DNA from: Platynereis dumerilii
Lineage: Eukaryota > Annelida > Polychaeta > Phyllodocida > Nereididae
DNA length: 64,000 nt
Assembly: GCA_026936325.1 (NCBI GenBank)
Contig: JAPTHN010000004.1
Location: forward strand, 34,401,776 to 34,465,775
Reading direction: 5' to 3'
Positions 27,401-37,979 of this stretch are shown in pieces. Numbering within the stretch: position 1 is the stretch's first letter; each line of letters starts with the position of its first letter. The notes beneath the pieces were generated by a model, which was not told the origin of the DNA, did no database searches, and saw only the letters and a program-made list of their open reading frames with translations. The translations under genes were made by a program, and so were the position numbers.

Positions 27401-30400
27401 AATCGTAATCACTACAGCCAGCATATTTTTTTTTTTCAAAAAGATTTTCTTGTTATTAGTATGAAGCAGATTCCAGGCCTTTTGTGGTAAATGCAATTTT
27501 TTCAAGGCTTTTCAAGGACTTGCAGACACCCAGGTCACACCCTTTGAGTAGTTACAGTCAGGGAAGTGCAAGTGATTACTTCAAACTGCTTGTGTTACTG
27601 TGATGTCATTGCATATTCAATAGGTCAATAATGGATCATTTGGTGCCTTCTACAGTTTTAATCAATCTAGTAACTGAATTATTGCCAATATTGCTTCACA
27701 AGACTGTGGCATTTTTGAAGATGCATAAAGAAATACAGTCCTACAGACGACTCCTAAATACATTTTTAAACTTACCATTTTAGATTTTTAGGAAATTCAC
27801 CCTGTACTAGGAGTGCCTACTTTGATATATATCTGAAGATTGAGGGATGCGACGAAGAATTGTTTCAGCAAAGCAAAAACTATTTTGTGGAGAGCTTCCG
27901 AACCTGGGTTCCAACAATTGGGAGACCAAGGCTCTACCAGCCGGGCTAGCCCCTACCCTTATATTCAAGAATTGTAATTGGGTGATGGCTGCTTGGCCAT
28001 GATATGAAAAAAAATAGGACCCAGAAATTTGGCTGGGGACCCACTTTTTCAGACCTCACTGAGTCCCCAGGACTCACTTTTTGAGCACCCCAACAGAAAC
28101 CGTGGTGTTGATGCTGGTCTATTGTTTGGAAAAGGTGTGAAGATCAAACTTGAATTGGATTACACAGTTGTTTTAATTAGTCAGTCAGTAAATACTTAAA
28201 CCGATAATATAGTAATGTATAGCTATCCCAAACATCCCCCCTCCGACTACAGCTCACATTTATCTATGTCTATCTATTTATCTATCTTTCTATCGTTCGA
28301 TCTGTCTATCAATCTATCTATCTTGCTAGCTATCTATCCATCTTGCTAGCTGTCTATCTATCTATGTATCTATCTAGCTATCTGACCATTCTAGCTATCT
28401 AGCTTACTATCTAGATATCTGATCTATCTATCTATCTATCTATCTATCTTGCTATATATATTGCTATCAAGCAATCCCCAACATCTCCCATGGAGCTTAC
28501 AACAGAAACATAATTATTTGTCCTTCTTTTAAAACAATTAAATCTGTCTATCTAAAATATCAGTTACGGCCATCACAAGATGCGTTCCAGACTTGGCAAG
28601 TATGGAGTAAATTAACCAATGTCAAATAAAGTCACGAGAACCAGCCAATCAGAGCACACTAGAATATATAATTTTAAGTTGGCTACTCCCTAGAACTTAT
28701 CACAAGCATTTGCAAAATTTACCACAGTTTCAGTTTGTCGCAAGTTTATTTTGTCAGCTTTTAAAGCTCTATCTCTTTCTTCTTTAAACACACATAGATA
28801 GATAGATAGATATGGTAAGTGCAGCCCTCTAAGCCCAGTTCTGGGCACTCACAAGGGTCGATTGGTGAGATGGGAGAGAGAGCGGGAGTCCTCAACATGT
28901 TACACAATTTACCCCAACTGAGGGATCTTTTACTTGCCCAGCATAGACACTGATACAATAGTCCGCCAATTTAACGTTTCATCCGAATGACATCCAGCTG
29001 GGATTTTCCTCATGAAGGTACACTGAAAATGTTGTCTGAAAGAATTTTTGAACATTGTACAATGTGCGACACATGACAGAGCTGTTGGTCGCGAAAAACA
29101 ATTTGGGGAAATATCTTGGTGGTTTGCCCCCCCTGAAAAAAATCCTGAATACGCCACTGGTGCTGGTTACCTTTTGGAAATTTTTGTGGTGTTTTTTGCA
29201 AATTTATATCATTCAGGGGCAGAAAAATGGGAAATAGTGAAGAAAAACGGGGAAATTGTGTAGAAAAAATGGGGAAATCTGTTAAAACTCTTCGTATAAA
29301 TCCCCTTTTCTTTCACCACTTCTTTTTTACCATTTCCCCAATTTCTGGCCATTTCTCCCATTTTTCTTACCTTTTCCCCATTTTACTTAGGCCTATAATT
29401 TCCACATTTTGCTTACCATTTACCCATTTTGCTCATAATTTCTCCATTTTTTGCTTACCATTTCCCCATTTCGTTTCTAATTTTGCCAACACATCTGCAG
29501 AAATTTCCCCAAAATCTGTTCAGGGGGCAAGTTGTCCCCCCTGCCCTCTCACCCCCCCCCCCCCTAATGGCTATGCTACTGATCTCAATACCTTTTAGAT
29601 CTGGCCTTCCTGCTATTGACATAATTTGTTGTAAGCCGCTTGTACTTTCTTTTTTACTGCACCGCCCCTCTCCTGGTGATACCACTGCTAAGTTTGTTGT
29701 CTGTTCTATTTCTCTGATCATGTATGAAAATCTAGGCCCCAAATTCTACACCATTTTCCCCAAGAATCTACTCACAAAAATGGCAAAACAACATACACAT
29801 AGTGAACTCGCATGTGTTCCGCTTGCGACACAAATTCTAGTTTCATAACATTCTATTACTGATGTCGTTTTTTTAGTTATTACTGGGGGCCGAAAATGAC
29901 ACAAAAATAACTCTGAAACTGAAAGTGCCTTAGTGCCTGTTGAATATAGTCAGTGCTAATGTACTCAAGTTTATAATTTTTTCCGCAATTGGCTGCAACT
30001 ATATATTCAAGGTATTTTGAAAATTTTGTGTCTGTAGCATTTATGATTTTTGTGGTACAAGAAAAGTTTTGACAAGTTTGTGTAAATCTAAATTCTGCAG
30101 GGCGGGGTTTAAGGTGCTGCAACTCCTTATTGCCTGCATGTATACAATCATGAAAATCCATCGGCACCTTTATTAAAATATATAATAAACACGTGCAAAA
30201 AATCAAGTTCCTGTAACAAGTAGAAGTTGTTGCTTTTTGAAGATTAAAATTATTTCCTGACTTGTCTCGATTCACCCCATTGACCCTATTCACCCCATAT
30301 TACAGACATGCCTTTTTGATCACATACAAGCCTCACATTCTGAAAACCAATTATAGTTAGTGAAACAAATGTTTCTGTTTTACCTTGAGATATGCCTCAA

Positions 30401-33400
30401 GCTTCAAAATTAACACAAACAGTATACACATTCTTTGATACTTACTCATAGCAGCATATAAAGCAACTGATGGTCCATCGAAAAAAAATATTTTGACATC
30501 TGACATTTTTTACATTTTAGGACCAAAGTCATGTTGTATAACTTATTCACATGAAACCTGTTGTATTTTATACTCAAGCCATAGGTCCAGAAAGGTATCA
30601 TTAACATGAATCACAACAGATTGAATATTTTTTTCTGTTCATCCATGATATTGGCAAAAAAGTCTGTGAGACATAAAAATGTGTCAAAATTCGTCCTAAA
30701 TTCCTTACAGCTTCTAAACAAAGCATTGCAGAAGGGTAAAATATGGTGCAATTATATGTTAGTGTAGGACAAGATTGCCACTGCCCGAAATTTTGATATA
30801 CCTATCATACTTTTCTCGTAATAATTGCATAAATGTGAAAAATCGGCTGAGTGCAAATACTGTAAAACTGCCCATAACAAGGTATGATGTAATCAGAGTA
30901 ACCGTTCAAAGGCGTCTTAAGCAGTTTCCCTCAACTAGACTCGCTTCCCTCATTAAAACTAGGCTCGGCTTCCTTCAACTAAACTTGGATTCTTCCCTCA
31001 ACTGAACCAAGCTTCCCTCAATTACCCTCGCTTCACCATTTGCTTCCCTTTAATACTCTCATTTACCCTATCATAACATGTTAATGACAACTGTGGAGGG
31101 ATAATACCTCATATTTCCCACAAAAGACGTTAACAGAGCCCTCTGCTCTTGTGTTAATGTTCAGAAAGTGGTCTTTTTGGCAAAAATTCACTGATGAAAT
31201 TTGAAGAAATCATTTTCTAGCATTTATATGTATACGGCTTGTCATGGATTGTTTTGCACTGACCCTCGTATTCTCTCTAACAGCCATATTTATATTATAA
31301 TTTGAACTGGCAGGGAGAATACTTGGGCCAATACAAAACAATCCATGTAATAATATACAGATTTATTACATGACCACTATGCAAGAGCGCTGTTCATTGG
31401 CCAAAATCAGTCACATGACAACATCATAAAAACTCATACTGCATGGTTCGAGTGCAACATGAGATTTTTTTCAAAAAATTTTTTTTTGTGATTTTTTTTT
31501 TCAGATATTTTCGTATTGCACGACTAGAGTGCAATATGAGTTTTTATTTAAGAAAAATAATTTCCAAAACTTTATTTTTTCCAATTTTTTTTCTTCGAAA
31601 TTTTTTTTCAGGATTGAACATTATTGTAAGTAAGTAAGTAAGTAAGTGATTTATTTAGCCAAATATATATAAATATACATGGAATGCAATTCGCTGCTTC
31701 TGAGAACAATTAAAAGCACAATAAAATGGTAAACAGTTGGTACATATGTGAAGAATGAGAACAATAAGGTAGACTAGTGACACACAAATAGTTATTTAAG
31801 GGTGAGAATTAAAAACATGTACAGGAAGCATAGTGGTCATGTAATGAAACAAATACAGCGCTTATTTTCGTGCAAAATTAAAATTTATTTGCACTCGTAA
31901 ATCCATATTGAATTGGCCTGCGCCCTTGTTCAATATGAATTTCCTCAAGCAAATAAATGTTCATATTGCACTCATATCATGCCGTATTTGCATAATGTCT
32001 GACCTGACCAATCTCTGTATTTTTCCCAGGCCCTTGTGGACGGCTACCCAATGACATTCGTTGTCGACACAAGTCTTTGCGAGACTGAGAATGGCACTGA
32101 ACGGGAGACTGATCTCGGAACAGTCTCTCTAGAAATCACAAACTACGAATACTTTTACGGAGAAAGGTTTGGAGATCTGCATTATGTGGGAACTGCAGAT
32201 CAGGACATTGTTCTCACTGAAGATGGTTTGTAATACTTTCTTATTTATTGCTTTTTTTACATGTGATGCCTTTGATTCAGGGTTCTTTCAAATTCATTGT
32301 ATGGATTTATTATAAAGGGCAGGCTTGTTACACATTTTAGGATACCATCATAATTATTCGCCCTACTATATCGTATTAATTGCAGTTAATTATGTCAATA
32401 TTTTGTACCTTACTAAATATTTAGAACACTTTAAGCAAAATAATATATCAGTCTGACATTAAGAAAGGTTTGATTTTACCAAAAAAGTTATATCATTTTC
32501 CAGGTCATAGATTACGATTGCTCCAAGCTAGAGCTTACGAAGATGAGCGAGCGAGATTACGAATCATCTACGCAAGATTAAACGACAGTGTGACAGAACA
32601 GATTGATATATTATGGTGTCCTATTAACAAAGCTGGCAGGTGTGTATTAGTTGTTTGTGAATTGTTGCTTTTGCCAATCAGGGTGTTATGAAATTCCCCT
32701 TTTTATTAATGTATTATTTTGATCTCTCATTAAACCAATTCAATGTCAATTGCCACAAACCTGCAGCTACATTAAATTGAAACTTTTTCAAGGCTTTACA
32801 AATAGCTTCTTTCAATATTATAACCAGGGCTTTGGAGTCGGGGAGTAAATGAACCGACTCCGACTCCTGACTCCTTTGGCTTTTTGAAAAGCGACTCCGA
32901 CTCCGACTCCTAAAGTAGTGCTCCTAAATTCTGACTCCGACTCCAACTCCCGACTCCGCTTTTCGACATTGTTTCACACAAATATTACATGATTAACATT
33001 TGGCAAAAAGTACTTCTAGAAATTTTCCACTGGCATTTTTACTTGCATATCTGTTCAGGAAATTTTTATTAAAATTCATGGTATATTTCACATTGTTGTA
33101 ACTGTGTTTCTGTGAATTATATAAATTATTTTTTAGGAGTCAGGAGTCACCAAATTAATTTTCAACTCCGACTCCACCTGAAAAAAAAGTTTGACTCCGA
33201 CTCCGACTCCACCCAAAAACCCAGACTCCACGACTCCGACTCAAAAGCCCTTGTTATAACAATAAAATTCAAAGTGAGATTGCACAAGCAAGTCCAGTTT
33301 TATGTTAGATAACCCTTTAAGTGGAGATGCACAATTGCTTTGAAAGGCTAGTACACTCTTAACGAAGAGGTTGTATATGGAACATTTAAGGGTTCTATAA

Positions 33401-36052
33401 GCTGGTATAGATAAGGATCCCTAAAAGGTTCATTACTCAACTTTAGAAAGGTTCCAACAGCAAACAAAAGCAATATTTAGTTAATACAGCGGCACTGAAC
33501 TCCCACAATGGAACCAATTTCTCTCAAGTTGAGAGCACAGGGTCCTACCATAACACCTTTCTACCAAGTATTGAACTTTTAAATTCAATAGCACCCTAAA
33601 ATAATTAAGAACCTTTTTTTCGGCTGTGGGTTCTTTATATACCATGCCTACATTGCCAAACATAATACCCAAACTTCTATCCACAGAGTTCTCAATGACT
33701 GGTCAAATTGTATTGATGATGGTCTCCTTGTGGGAGCATGTGCCCTAGATATAAAAAAGTGTTTTGACACTATCAGTCATTCTATTCTTCTTAAGAAACT
33801 AAACTGTTACGGTTTTTGTGAAGTAGTTATAAATTGGTTTAACTCATATCTTGATAATAGAGGTCATAAAGTTAGATGTAATAATTCAGAATCTCAAATA
33901 AAACATGTAGATATTGGAGTTCCACAGGGTTCGGTTCTCGGGCCGGTTCTCTTCCTTCTTTTTGTAAATGATATTAATGTTCATGTAAGACAAGGTTGTT
34001 GTAATTTATATGCTGATGATGTTCTTCTGTATTGTACAGGTCATGATTTAGTTGATCTTAGACACAACCTGCAGAATTCACTAGATGGCGTAAAAGAATG
34101 GTATGACAATAACAAACTTATAGTTAATGCCTCAAAGTCTAATAGTATTGTTGTAAGCACTAGGCAAAAACTAAGCAGGCTTAATGACGATATCAATAAT
34201 CAGTTGAATGTTCATGTTGGTGAAGATGATGTACCTGATGTTAAAGTTATTGACTATCTTGGACTCAAAGTTGATCAAAGTCTTATGTGGAATGATTATA
34301 TTGAAAAGCTATGTAAACAACTTAACTCTAAAATTTCAGTATTATCTCGTGTTAAATGTTTTGTTCCCCATGATTCACTTATTAATATTTACTGTTCTAC
34401 TATTCAACCCAATATTGACTATTGTATTACAGCATGGGGTTTTACTAGCAATTCTAATGTTGATAAGGTACAGCGTATGCAGAATAGAGCTGCCAGAGTT
34501 ATCTATGGTAACTTTGATTTTGTAAATGTTAGAGGTCTTGATCTAGTCAAACAGTTAAGAATTTTGAATGTCCGTCAGCGTAGAAATTATTTCACAGCGG
34601 TTCTAATGTTTAAAGCGATACATGGGCTGGCCCCTAATTATTTGTGTGATGATGTTATTATGCAGATAGAGGTTTCTCAGCGGGTTACACGCAGATTTGA
34701 CGAAAATAATGTTTATGTTCCTCACCATACTTCTCAATTGTATAGTAATGCTTTCGCTGTCAGAGGACCATTGGTATAGTCTGCCTTCAGATATTAAGTC
34801 CTCAGGAAGTCTGTGTGTTTTTAAATCTAAATGTAAAAATTATTTTATGAATGTTACTTTTTAAATTGTATATATTTTTATCTTTTGTTAGTTTTTTTTT
34901 TTTTTTTTTACCGCCTTCTTTATATACTCTCTGTTGTTTTTAAATCTTTGTCTTCCTTTTACACAGGGCAGTATTGTAAAACAGTATTTTTGTGCTGAAT
35001 ATTTTACCCTGTATAAATATGTTTTATAAATAAATAAATAAATAAAGAATCTTTTTCATTAAGAGTGCATGATCTTTTTGAGCAATGTAAGAAAAAATAA
35101 ATAAAATTCAATTTGTCCCATCACTAACTTCTCAGGGAAACCGGACGTAAAATTTATAAAATTGTTATAGCACTTTCCTAAATATCCACTTTCAGCCCAG
35201 GTGCTAAATTCATCCCAACACCAGGAATAGAACCGGAACACTTAACAACTTACGCCAAACTTGTCACAGCCCTCGAAGCTGGTGAAAAAGTCAGGTTCTC
35301 ATCGCACTACTACAGTTGCGGACCAAGCCCCCAAGAAACCATCGGAGGTGGAATTATCATGAGTGAGTGAAGTATTTGTTTTTCATAAATTTAATCCTGT
35401 ACATTACACAGTGGCGTAACTGGGGGTTTCAAGCGGGGGGGGGGGCACGCAATTTTCTGGGGGGGAGCACCCACTATGCTAATTGCATATTTTAGCCAGA
35501 GTTAGTAAGTTCATATGATATGGGTGGCACCTGGGGGGCACAGGTCCAATATGGGGGGCACCTGCCCCCCTGTGCCCCCGTGCCCCCTCATGGGACGCAA
35601 CTGACGTTATAAAGGATTTCATAATTGCCTTTGTTATGTTGTTCTCTCTATCTCCTCCATTTAGAAAATTCTAGTTTATGACAACACACAAACTGTGTTA
35701 TATTTCAGGTTATGATGTGGATGAAACTACGAACACTCTATCCTACCACGTGGGTTCGATGATCGTAAATTACTTTGAAGACGAAGGATTCCTCTTCAAC
35801 GGGGCCAGTGGTCAAGCCTTTGGCAACACAGAAAGAGTCGAGTTCAAACCCTGGGCTCTGACCTTCGGTGACTGGGAAGAGCAGTATGTGAGCTTCTACG
35901 ACTGCCCAATTAACGATGGCACATTCGATGGAGGATTGTATTATTACAAGGTGGACACTCCGTCTGAAAATAGTGCATCTCAGAGTTCTCACATCTACTT
36001 TCAATACACTCTTTTGTTGGCACTCACATCAGTATTCGTGAGCAGGTTTTAG
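15416..36052 (+). CDS. Secreted, probably GPI-anchored protein with duplicated VirK-like domain (copy 1)
   Basis: Five exons give a 312-residue protein: 15416-15511, 32030-32225, 32504-32639, 35196-35362 and 35709-36052, all with GT-AG introns. Exon 1 encodes a signal peptide (MKVFAFFIFIFCSALVLTEA) and is separated from exon 2 by a 16.5-kb intron. The mature protein has two similar halves. Half 1 (about residues 27-138) opens YESIVEALVDGYPMTF..DTSLC (Cys49) and closes LWCPI (Cys136). Half 2 (162-266) opens YAKLVTALEAGEKVRF..YSC (Cys184) and closes YDCPI (Cys264). Two sequons are visible (NGT at 53, NDS at 124). The C-terminus has small residues NSASQSS followed by a hydrophobic stretch (residues 295-309) and no cytosolic tail, which looks like a GPI-anchor signal. 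The ALxxGxxVxFxxDxSxC opening is reminiscent of the VirK-like family (bacterial VirK, Pfam PF06903); this is inferred from memory of the pattern. Function is unknown. Its tandem paralogue is at 39801-45716. Confidence 0.85.
16974..17505. repeat. Minisatellite enclosed by inverted repeats
   Basis: A run of 20-21-bp units (CCCTCAACTAAACTCGCCTC with CAAGTA and CTCGGC variants) fills about 17030-17430. It is bounded by GAAGGCCTCATGACAGGA at 16974 and the reverse complement of a near copy, TATCCTGCCATGAGGCCTTA, at 17482-17501. The array therefore sits inside a transposon-like foldback. A smaller relative lies at about 30925-31030. Confidence 0.75.
18908..21008. mobile_element. Candidate 2.1-kb DNA element with GGGGTGAAT ends and subterminal arrays
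   Basis: The left end GTAATATGGGGTGAATAGTG and the right end CTGTCCCAATTCACCCCTC are inverted. Just inside, about ten copies of AAAATCACCTTTT run at 19094-19215, and the reverse array AAAAGGTGATTTT runs at 20838-20968. The centre is occupied by a LINE remnant (19395-20265). Further GGGGTGAAT tracts lie at 21013, 25499 and 30270-30303. Confidence 0.5.
19395..20265 (-). mobile_element. 5'-truncated LINE (reverse transcriptase thumb and C-terminal part)
   Basis: On the minus strand, MFNGKKSQLIVFGKFV starting at 20243 is the block that follows the YADD box in CR1-like LINEs, and NEIKYLGHPLTN follows. A second frame from 19990 continues with KSSNDLNIAWRKAIRRDWSLPYRTHS and ends at TGA 19583, so there is one frameshift near 19985. 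The 3' UTR runs towards 19395. The catalytic part is absent. Confidence 0.75.
21892..23770. mobile_element. Long foldback element with ~480-bp inverted arms and a nested insert
   Basis: The outer 95 bp of each arm are GC-rich and clearly inverted: GACGTGACGGGCGGAATGAA near 21940 against TTCGTTCCGCCCGTCACGTC near 23702. Similarity continues inward in weaker form (GAGGAAATCATTC-like and CAAAGACCTNAAAATG blocks) to about 22380 and 23270. The loop holds the element at 22504-23145. No transposase is visible. Confidence 0.7.
22504..23145. mobile_element. TAGGGGAGACCGGGGCAT-ended element nested in the foldback
   Basis: Left end TAGGGGAGACCGGGGCATAT; right end CATACCCCGGTTTCTCTTA. The left end resembles that of 36870-37710. 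642 bp, no coding sequence. Confidence 0.55.
24292..24747. mobile_element. Foldback element with ~93-bp inverted repeats
   Basis: GTTATCAGGCAAATATGGCA at 24292 is matched by TGCCATATTTGCCTGATAAC ending at 24747, and near identity extends about 93 bp inward. The central ~270 bp is unrelated. Confidence 0.7.
25590..26960. repeat. Minisatellite of CTAACAGTTTTTGACTAA type, 1.3 kb
   Basis: Dozens of 16-19-bp units, first as GTGACTAACAGTTA (25590-26030), then as CTAACTAACAGTTTTTGA (26030-26850). Units vary in the number of T and in the CTAA/CTGA choice. Open frames here are products of the repeat. Confidence 0.9.
25712..25819. mobile_element. GC-rich near-palindromic miniature element, copy 1
   Basis: CCTATCAGCGTGCCTCGGCG at the left is matched by CCGCCGAGGCACGCTGACA at the right; most of the 108 bp can fold into one hairpin. 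It interrupts the minisatellite. A second copy is at 39984-40090. Confidence 0.75.
27888..27958 (-). repeat. tRNA-like sequence (SINE or tRNA pseudogene)
   Basis: On the minus strand, GGGGCTAGCCCGGCTGGTAG resembles an acceptor stem plus A box, and GGTTCGGAAGC resembles a B box at the right distance. The stem pairing is incomplete. Confidence 0.4.
28258..28460. repeat. TCTA microsatellite
   Basis: Imperfect (TCTA)n with GC-containing variants. A second short GATA tract at 28795-28812 leads into AAGTGCAGCCCTC followed by TCTAAGCCCAGTTCTGG. That block recurs at 57220-57275 after another GATA tract. Confidence 0.85.
31235..31352. repeat. Hairpin repeat, second half-copy at 53570-53625
   Basis: CATGGATTGTTTTGCACTGA (31244-31263) is the reverse complement, with a few changes, of TTGGGCCAATACAAAACAAT at 31323-31342. 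The right arm recurs alone at 53575-53622. Confidence 0.6.
31366..31838. mobile_element. TTACATGACCACTATGC-ended element interrupted by a LINE tail
   Basis: Ends TTACATGACCACTATGC and GCATAGTGGTCATGTAAT are inverted. The interior (TTGGCCAAAATCAGTCACAT, then GTGCAATATGAGTTTTTA) matches the copy at 45182-45448 in reverse. The LINE 3'-end piece at 31623-31825 is absent from that copy. Confidence 0.65.
31623..31825 (-). mobile_element. LINE 3'-end fragment (minus orientation)
   Basis: The tract (GTAA)n at 31626-31650 followed by GTGATTTATTTAGCCAAAT looks like the reversed tail and 3' UTR of a non-LTR retrotransposon. A similar start is seen at 40334-40370. Confidence 0.45.
32825..33253. mobile_element. 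hAT-like element built on GACTCC repeats
   Basis: Begins CAGGGCTTTGGAGTCGG and ends CCGACTCAAAAGCCCTTG, with many GACTCC hexamers at both ends in inverted sense. TTATAAC flanks both sides (32818-32824, 33254-33260). It lies in intron 3 of the copy-1 gene. Confidence 0.7.
33351..35068. mobile_element. CACTCTTAACGAA-ended element split by a LINE
   Basis: GTACACTCTTAACGAAGAGG at 33351 and CTTTTTCATTAAGAGTGCAT ending near 35068 are inverted. The LINE at 33665-35046 occupies its right part. In intron 3 of the copy-1 gene. Confidence 0.5.
33665..35046 (+). mobile_element. 5'-truncated CR1/L2-like LINE with reverse transcriptase
   Basis: The frame 33730-34779 encodes most of a reverse transcriptase: ALDIKKCFDTISHSIL, then GVPQGSVLGPVLFLLFVND, then NLYADDVLLY (catalytic YADD), then the thumb. 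Residues LPSDIKSSGSLCVFKSK follow in another frame to TAA 34862-34864, so one frameshift lies near 34775. The 3' tail is (ATAA)n at 35026-35046. The endonuclease is missing. The copy is young enough that the RT frame is open for 349 codons. CR1, L2 or Rex1 cannot be separated here. Confidence 0.85.
35409..35603. mobile_element. hAT-like miniature element in intron 4 of copy-1 gene
   Basis: Begins CAGTGGCGTAACTGGGGG, ends GGGACGCAACTG, and is flanked by ACATTACA and ACGTTATA. The interior matches the family at 12584-12774. Confidence 0.7.
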
Positions 36053-36474
36053 TCAGCTAGACTGCTGGAGAGTGAAGTCTTTTGAAATTGTTAATATCGA
36101 AGAATGATGAGTATTTACATTCAGAGCTCTGTTTGTGGCCATCAATGACCTCACAACTGGCCCTATCCATTGCATTGAAATGAATTGTCAATTTGTCATT
36201 GAGTCACTTGTGACCTCATTGATGTGTAGGCCACTTGTTTCGATAGCATTGAAATTATAGGACATTGACCTCACAAATTGCTTATGAGTCACAGAGAATA
36301 ATAGCCTGGAATGGATAGGAATATGACCTCACAATTAAAGAACATGTCAGTGCCTTTGTTATTTGTCGACTGTAATAAGCTCTGAGCCTGTGCTTAGCCC
36401 CGAGACGTACGTCAAGATTGAACTTTCATTCCTTCTAATTCACAAAGAAGTTAATGCCAATTTTGAAATGGTGA

Positions 36475-36629
36475 AATAAACTGATTGAAAATTAATATTG
36501 AAAACCACACGCTGGCATTTTGGTCCAAATCATCTGTAGAATTGTAATATTTATTCAGCATTTTAATATGTACATATGTATACTTCATATTGTTAAATCA
36601 GACACAATCATAATAGTTTGTATAATAAA
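36475..36629 (+). promoter_or_regulatory. Candidate polyadenylation signals of copy-1 gene
   Basis: AATAAA occurs at 36475-36480 and again at 36624-36629, giving 3' UTRs of about 0.45 or 0.6 kb after the stop at 36052. Either would be a normal position; no downstream element could be judged. Confidence 0.45.
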
Positions 36630-36869
36630 TATGTTGATTTAATCAATTACTTCTTTCTTTTTTTTGTCTACAACTTTTTTAATAAGTGCATCCCAAAGTT
36701 TCAGCAGTTGCCTTCAAACTGACTTTTAGCTGTCTACAAGTGCTTTTTCCAGCCTTGGCAGAATACAGATTCTGGCATTATTTCGCATATATTATCAATA
36801 TAGCTTTCACACCATTTGTTACAAATTACAGGACATGAAACTGAATCACTCACCATCAATATTTTAGGG

Positions 36870-37710
36870 TAGGGGAGAGTGGGGACCGATGGGCTGCTTG
36901 ACAAATTATTGGCCGTGGAGGCAAATCTGTTTCAGATACAGGATTCATACTGTGCACCCTTTTAGCCGATGTAATTCTCTATAAAATGATATAAGATCCA
37001 CATAGATCAACCTAGGAAGAAAGATGAGAAAGCAAATTTTCTGTCAAGTAAGATGGTGGCCCATCGGTCCCCAACCATGGGGACCGATGGGCCATCCAAT
37101 GGGGTCCGATGGACCATGTCAATAACTTGCCAAAGGGTGGATGAAGAATTTGGAATTTGGATTCAACATGTTTTTGTTGATCCAACTGAGTGTATAGGAT
37201 AATAAGAGATCGAAAAATTATAGATATGCCCAGATTTTACACAAAACAGACTTTAATATCCAGTCCCATGCCAATACGCCACCTATAGACAATTTCAGGA
37301 AATAGTGGCCTTTGGTACCCATGATGGGTGGCCCATCGGTCCCCAAAAGCATTCAGAATAGTTAAACCCCCTTTTTTTGCGAAATATGGGTCTTGTTCCT
37401 AAAATTCAATGTGTAAATTGCAACCAATATATAGGGAAAATCGTCATAGAAAATATATTGCCTCAAGTCTACACAAATTGGAGATAAAACACTTTTTCTG
37501 AATCAGTACTAAATTACTTTAGATGTTGAAAATATCATTTTGTCCACAAAACGCTTATGCTTTAACTTATCGATCAGTCCTAAATATGGTGATTATAGAT
37601 GTGATAAGCAATACTAAAAATGCAAATAAGATGTTTCAAAACGTTTTTGACGTGGAGTTAAGAGGATGGCCCTTCGGTCCCCATGGCCCGTCGGTTCCCA
37701 TTCTCCCCTA
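36870..37710. mobile_element. TAGGGGAGAGTGGGGACCGATGGG-ended element
   Basis: The left end TAGGGGAGAGTGGGGACCGA and the right end CGGTTCCCATTCTCCCCTA are inverted. The interior repeats GGGGACCGATGGGCCAT in both orientations (about 37048, 37079, 37327, 37666). 841 bp, non-coding. Confidence 0.65.
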
Positions 37711-37979
37711 CCTCTTAGATATCGCATAACCCAGATCAGTGCAACTGTATTTCTTTATCACAAAGATGTAGTTCAATGATAAAATAGCCCCTATATTCTA
37801 TTTCAAAAATAAACTGGAGTCGTCTTACTTCTCATGTCGCACAGCGTAAATCTTAAGTCTTTCAATTTTTTATGGGAAATGTCGTTCAAACAAAGAAAGC
37901 AACACTCTGTTATTTGGGCCAATAGTATAATGCAACTTGGTATCGATTTTTAGAACACTAATGAAAACTAGTATAACTG

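Larger units (their letters stand above)
15512..32029 (+). other. First intron of the copy-1 gene, 16.5 kb
   Basis: GT donor at 15512 and TTTTCCCAG acceptor at 32029. Elements inside it are listed separately. Stretches such as 15780-16970, 17510-18900, 27000-28250 and 29880-31230 hold no exon I can recognise, and the open frames in them have no similarity I recognise to known proteins. Confidence 0.7.

Noticed and set aside
29020-29160. hAT-like element ending at AATACGCCACTG
   Set aside because: No left end could be found, so only a terminal fragment may be present.
29880-30293. 137-codon minus-strand open frame
   Set aside because: It begins in a GGGGTGAAT repeat tract and shows no similarity I recognise; it may be part of a decayed element but cannot be supported as a gene.
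18908-30303. A single 11-kb transposon bounded by GTAATATGGGGTGAAT ends
   Set aside because: The ends match, but the interior has other GGGGTGAAT tracts, no transposase or other element genes and many unrelated insertions; a 2.1-kb unit is simpler.
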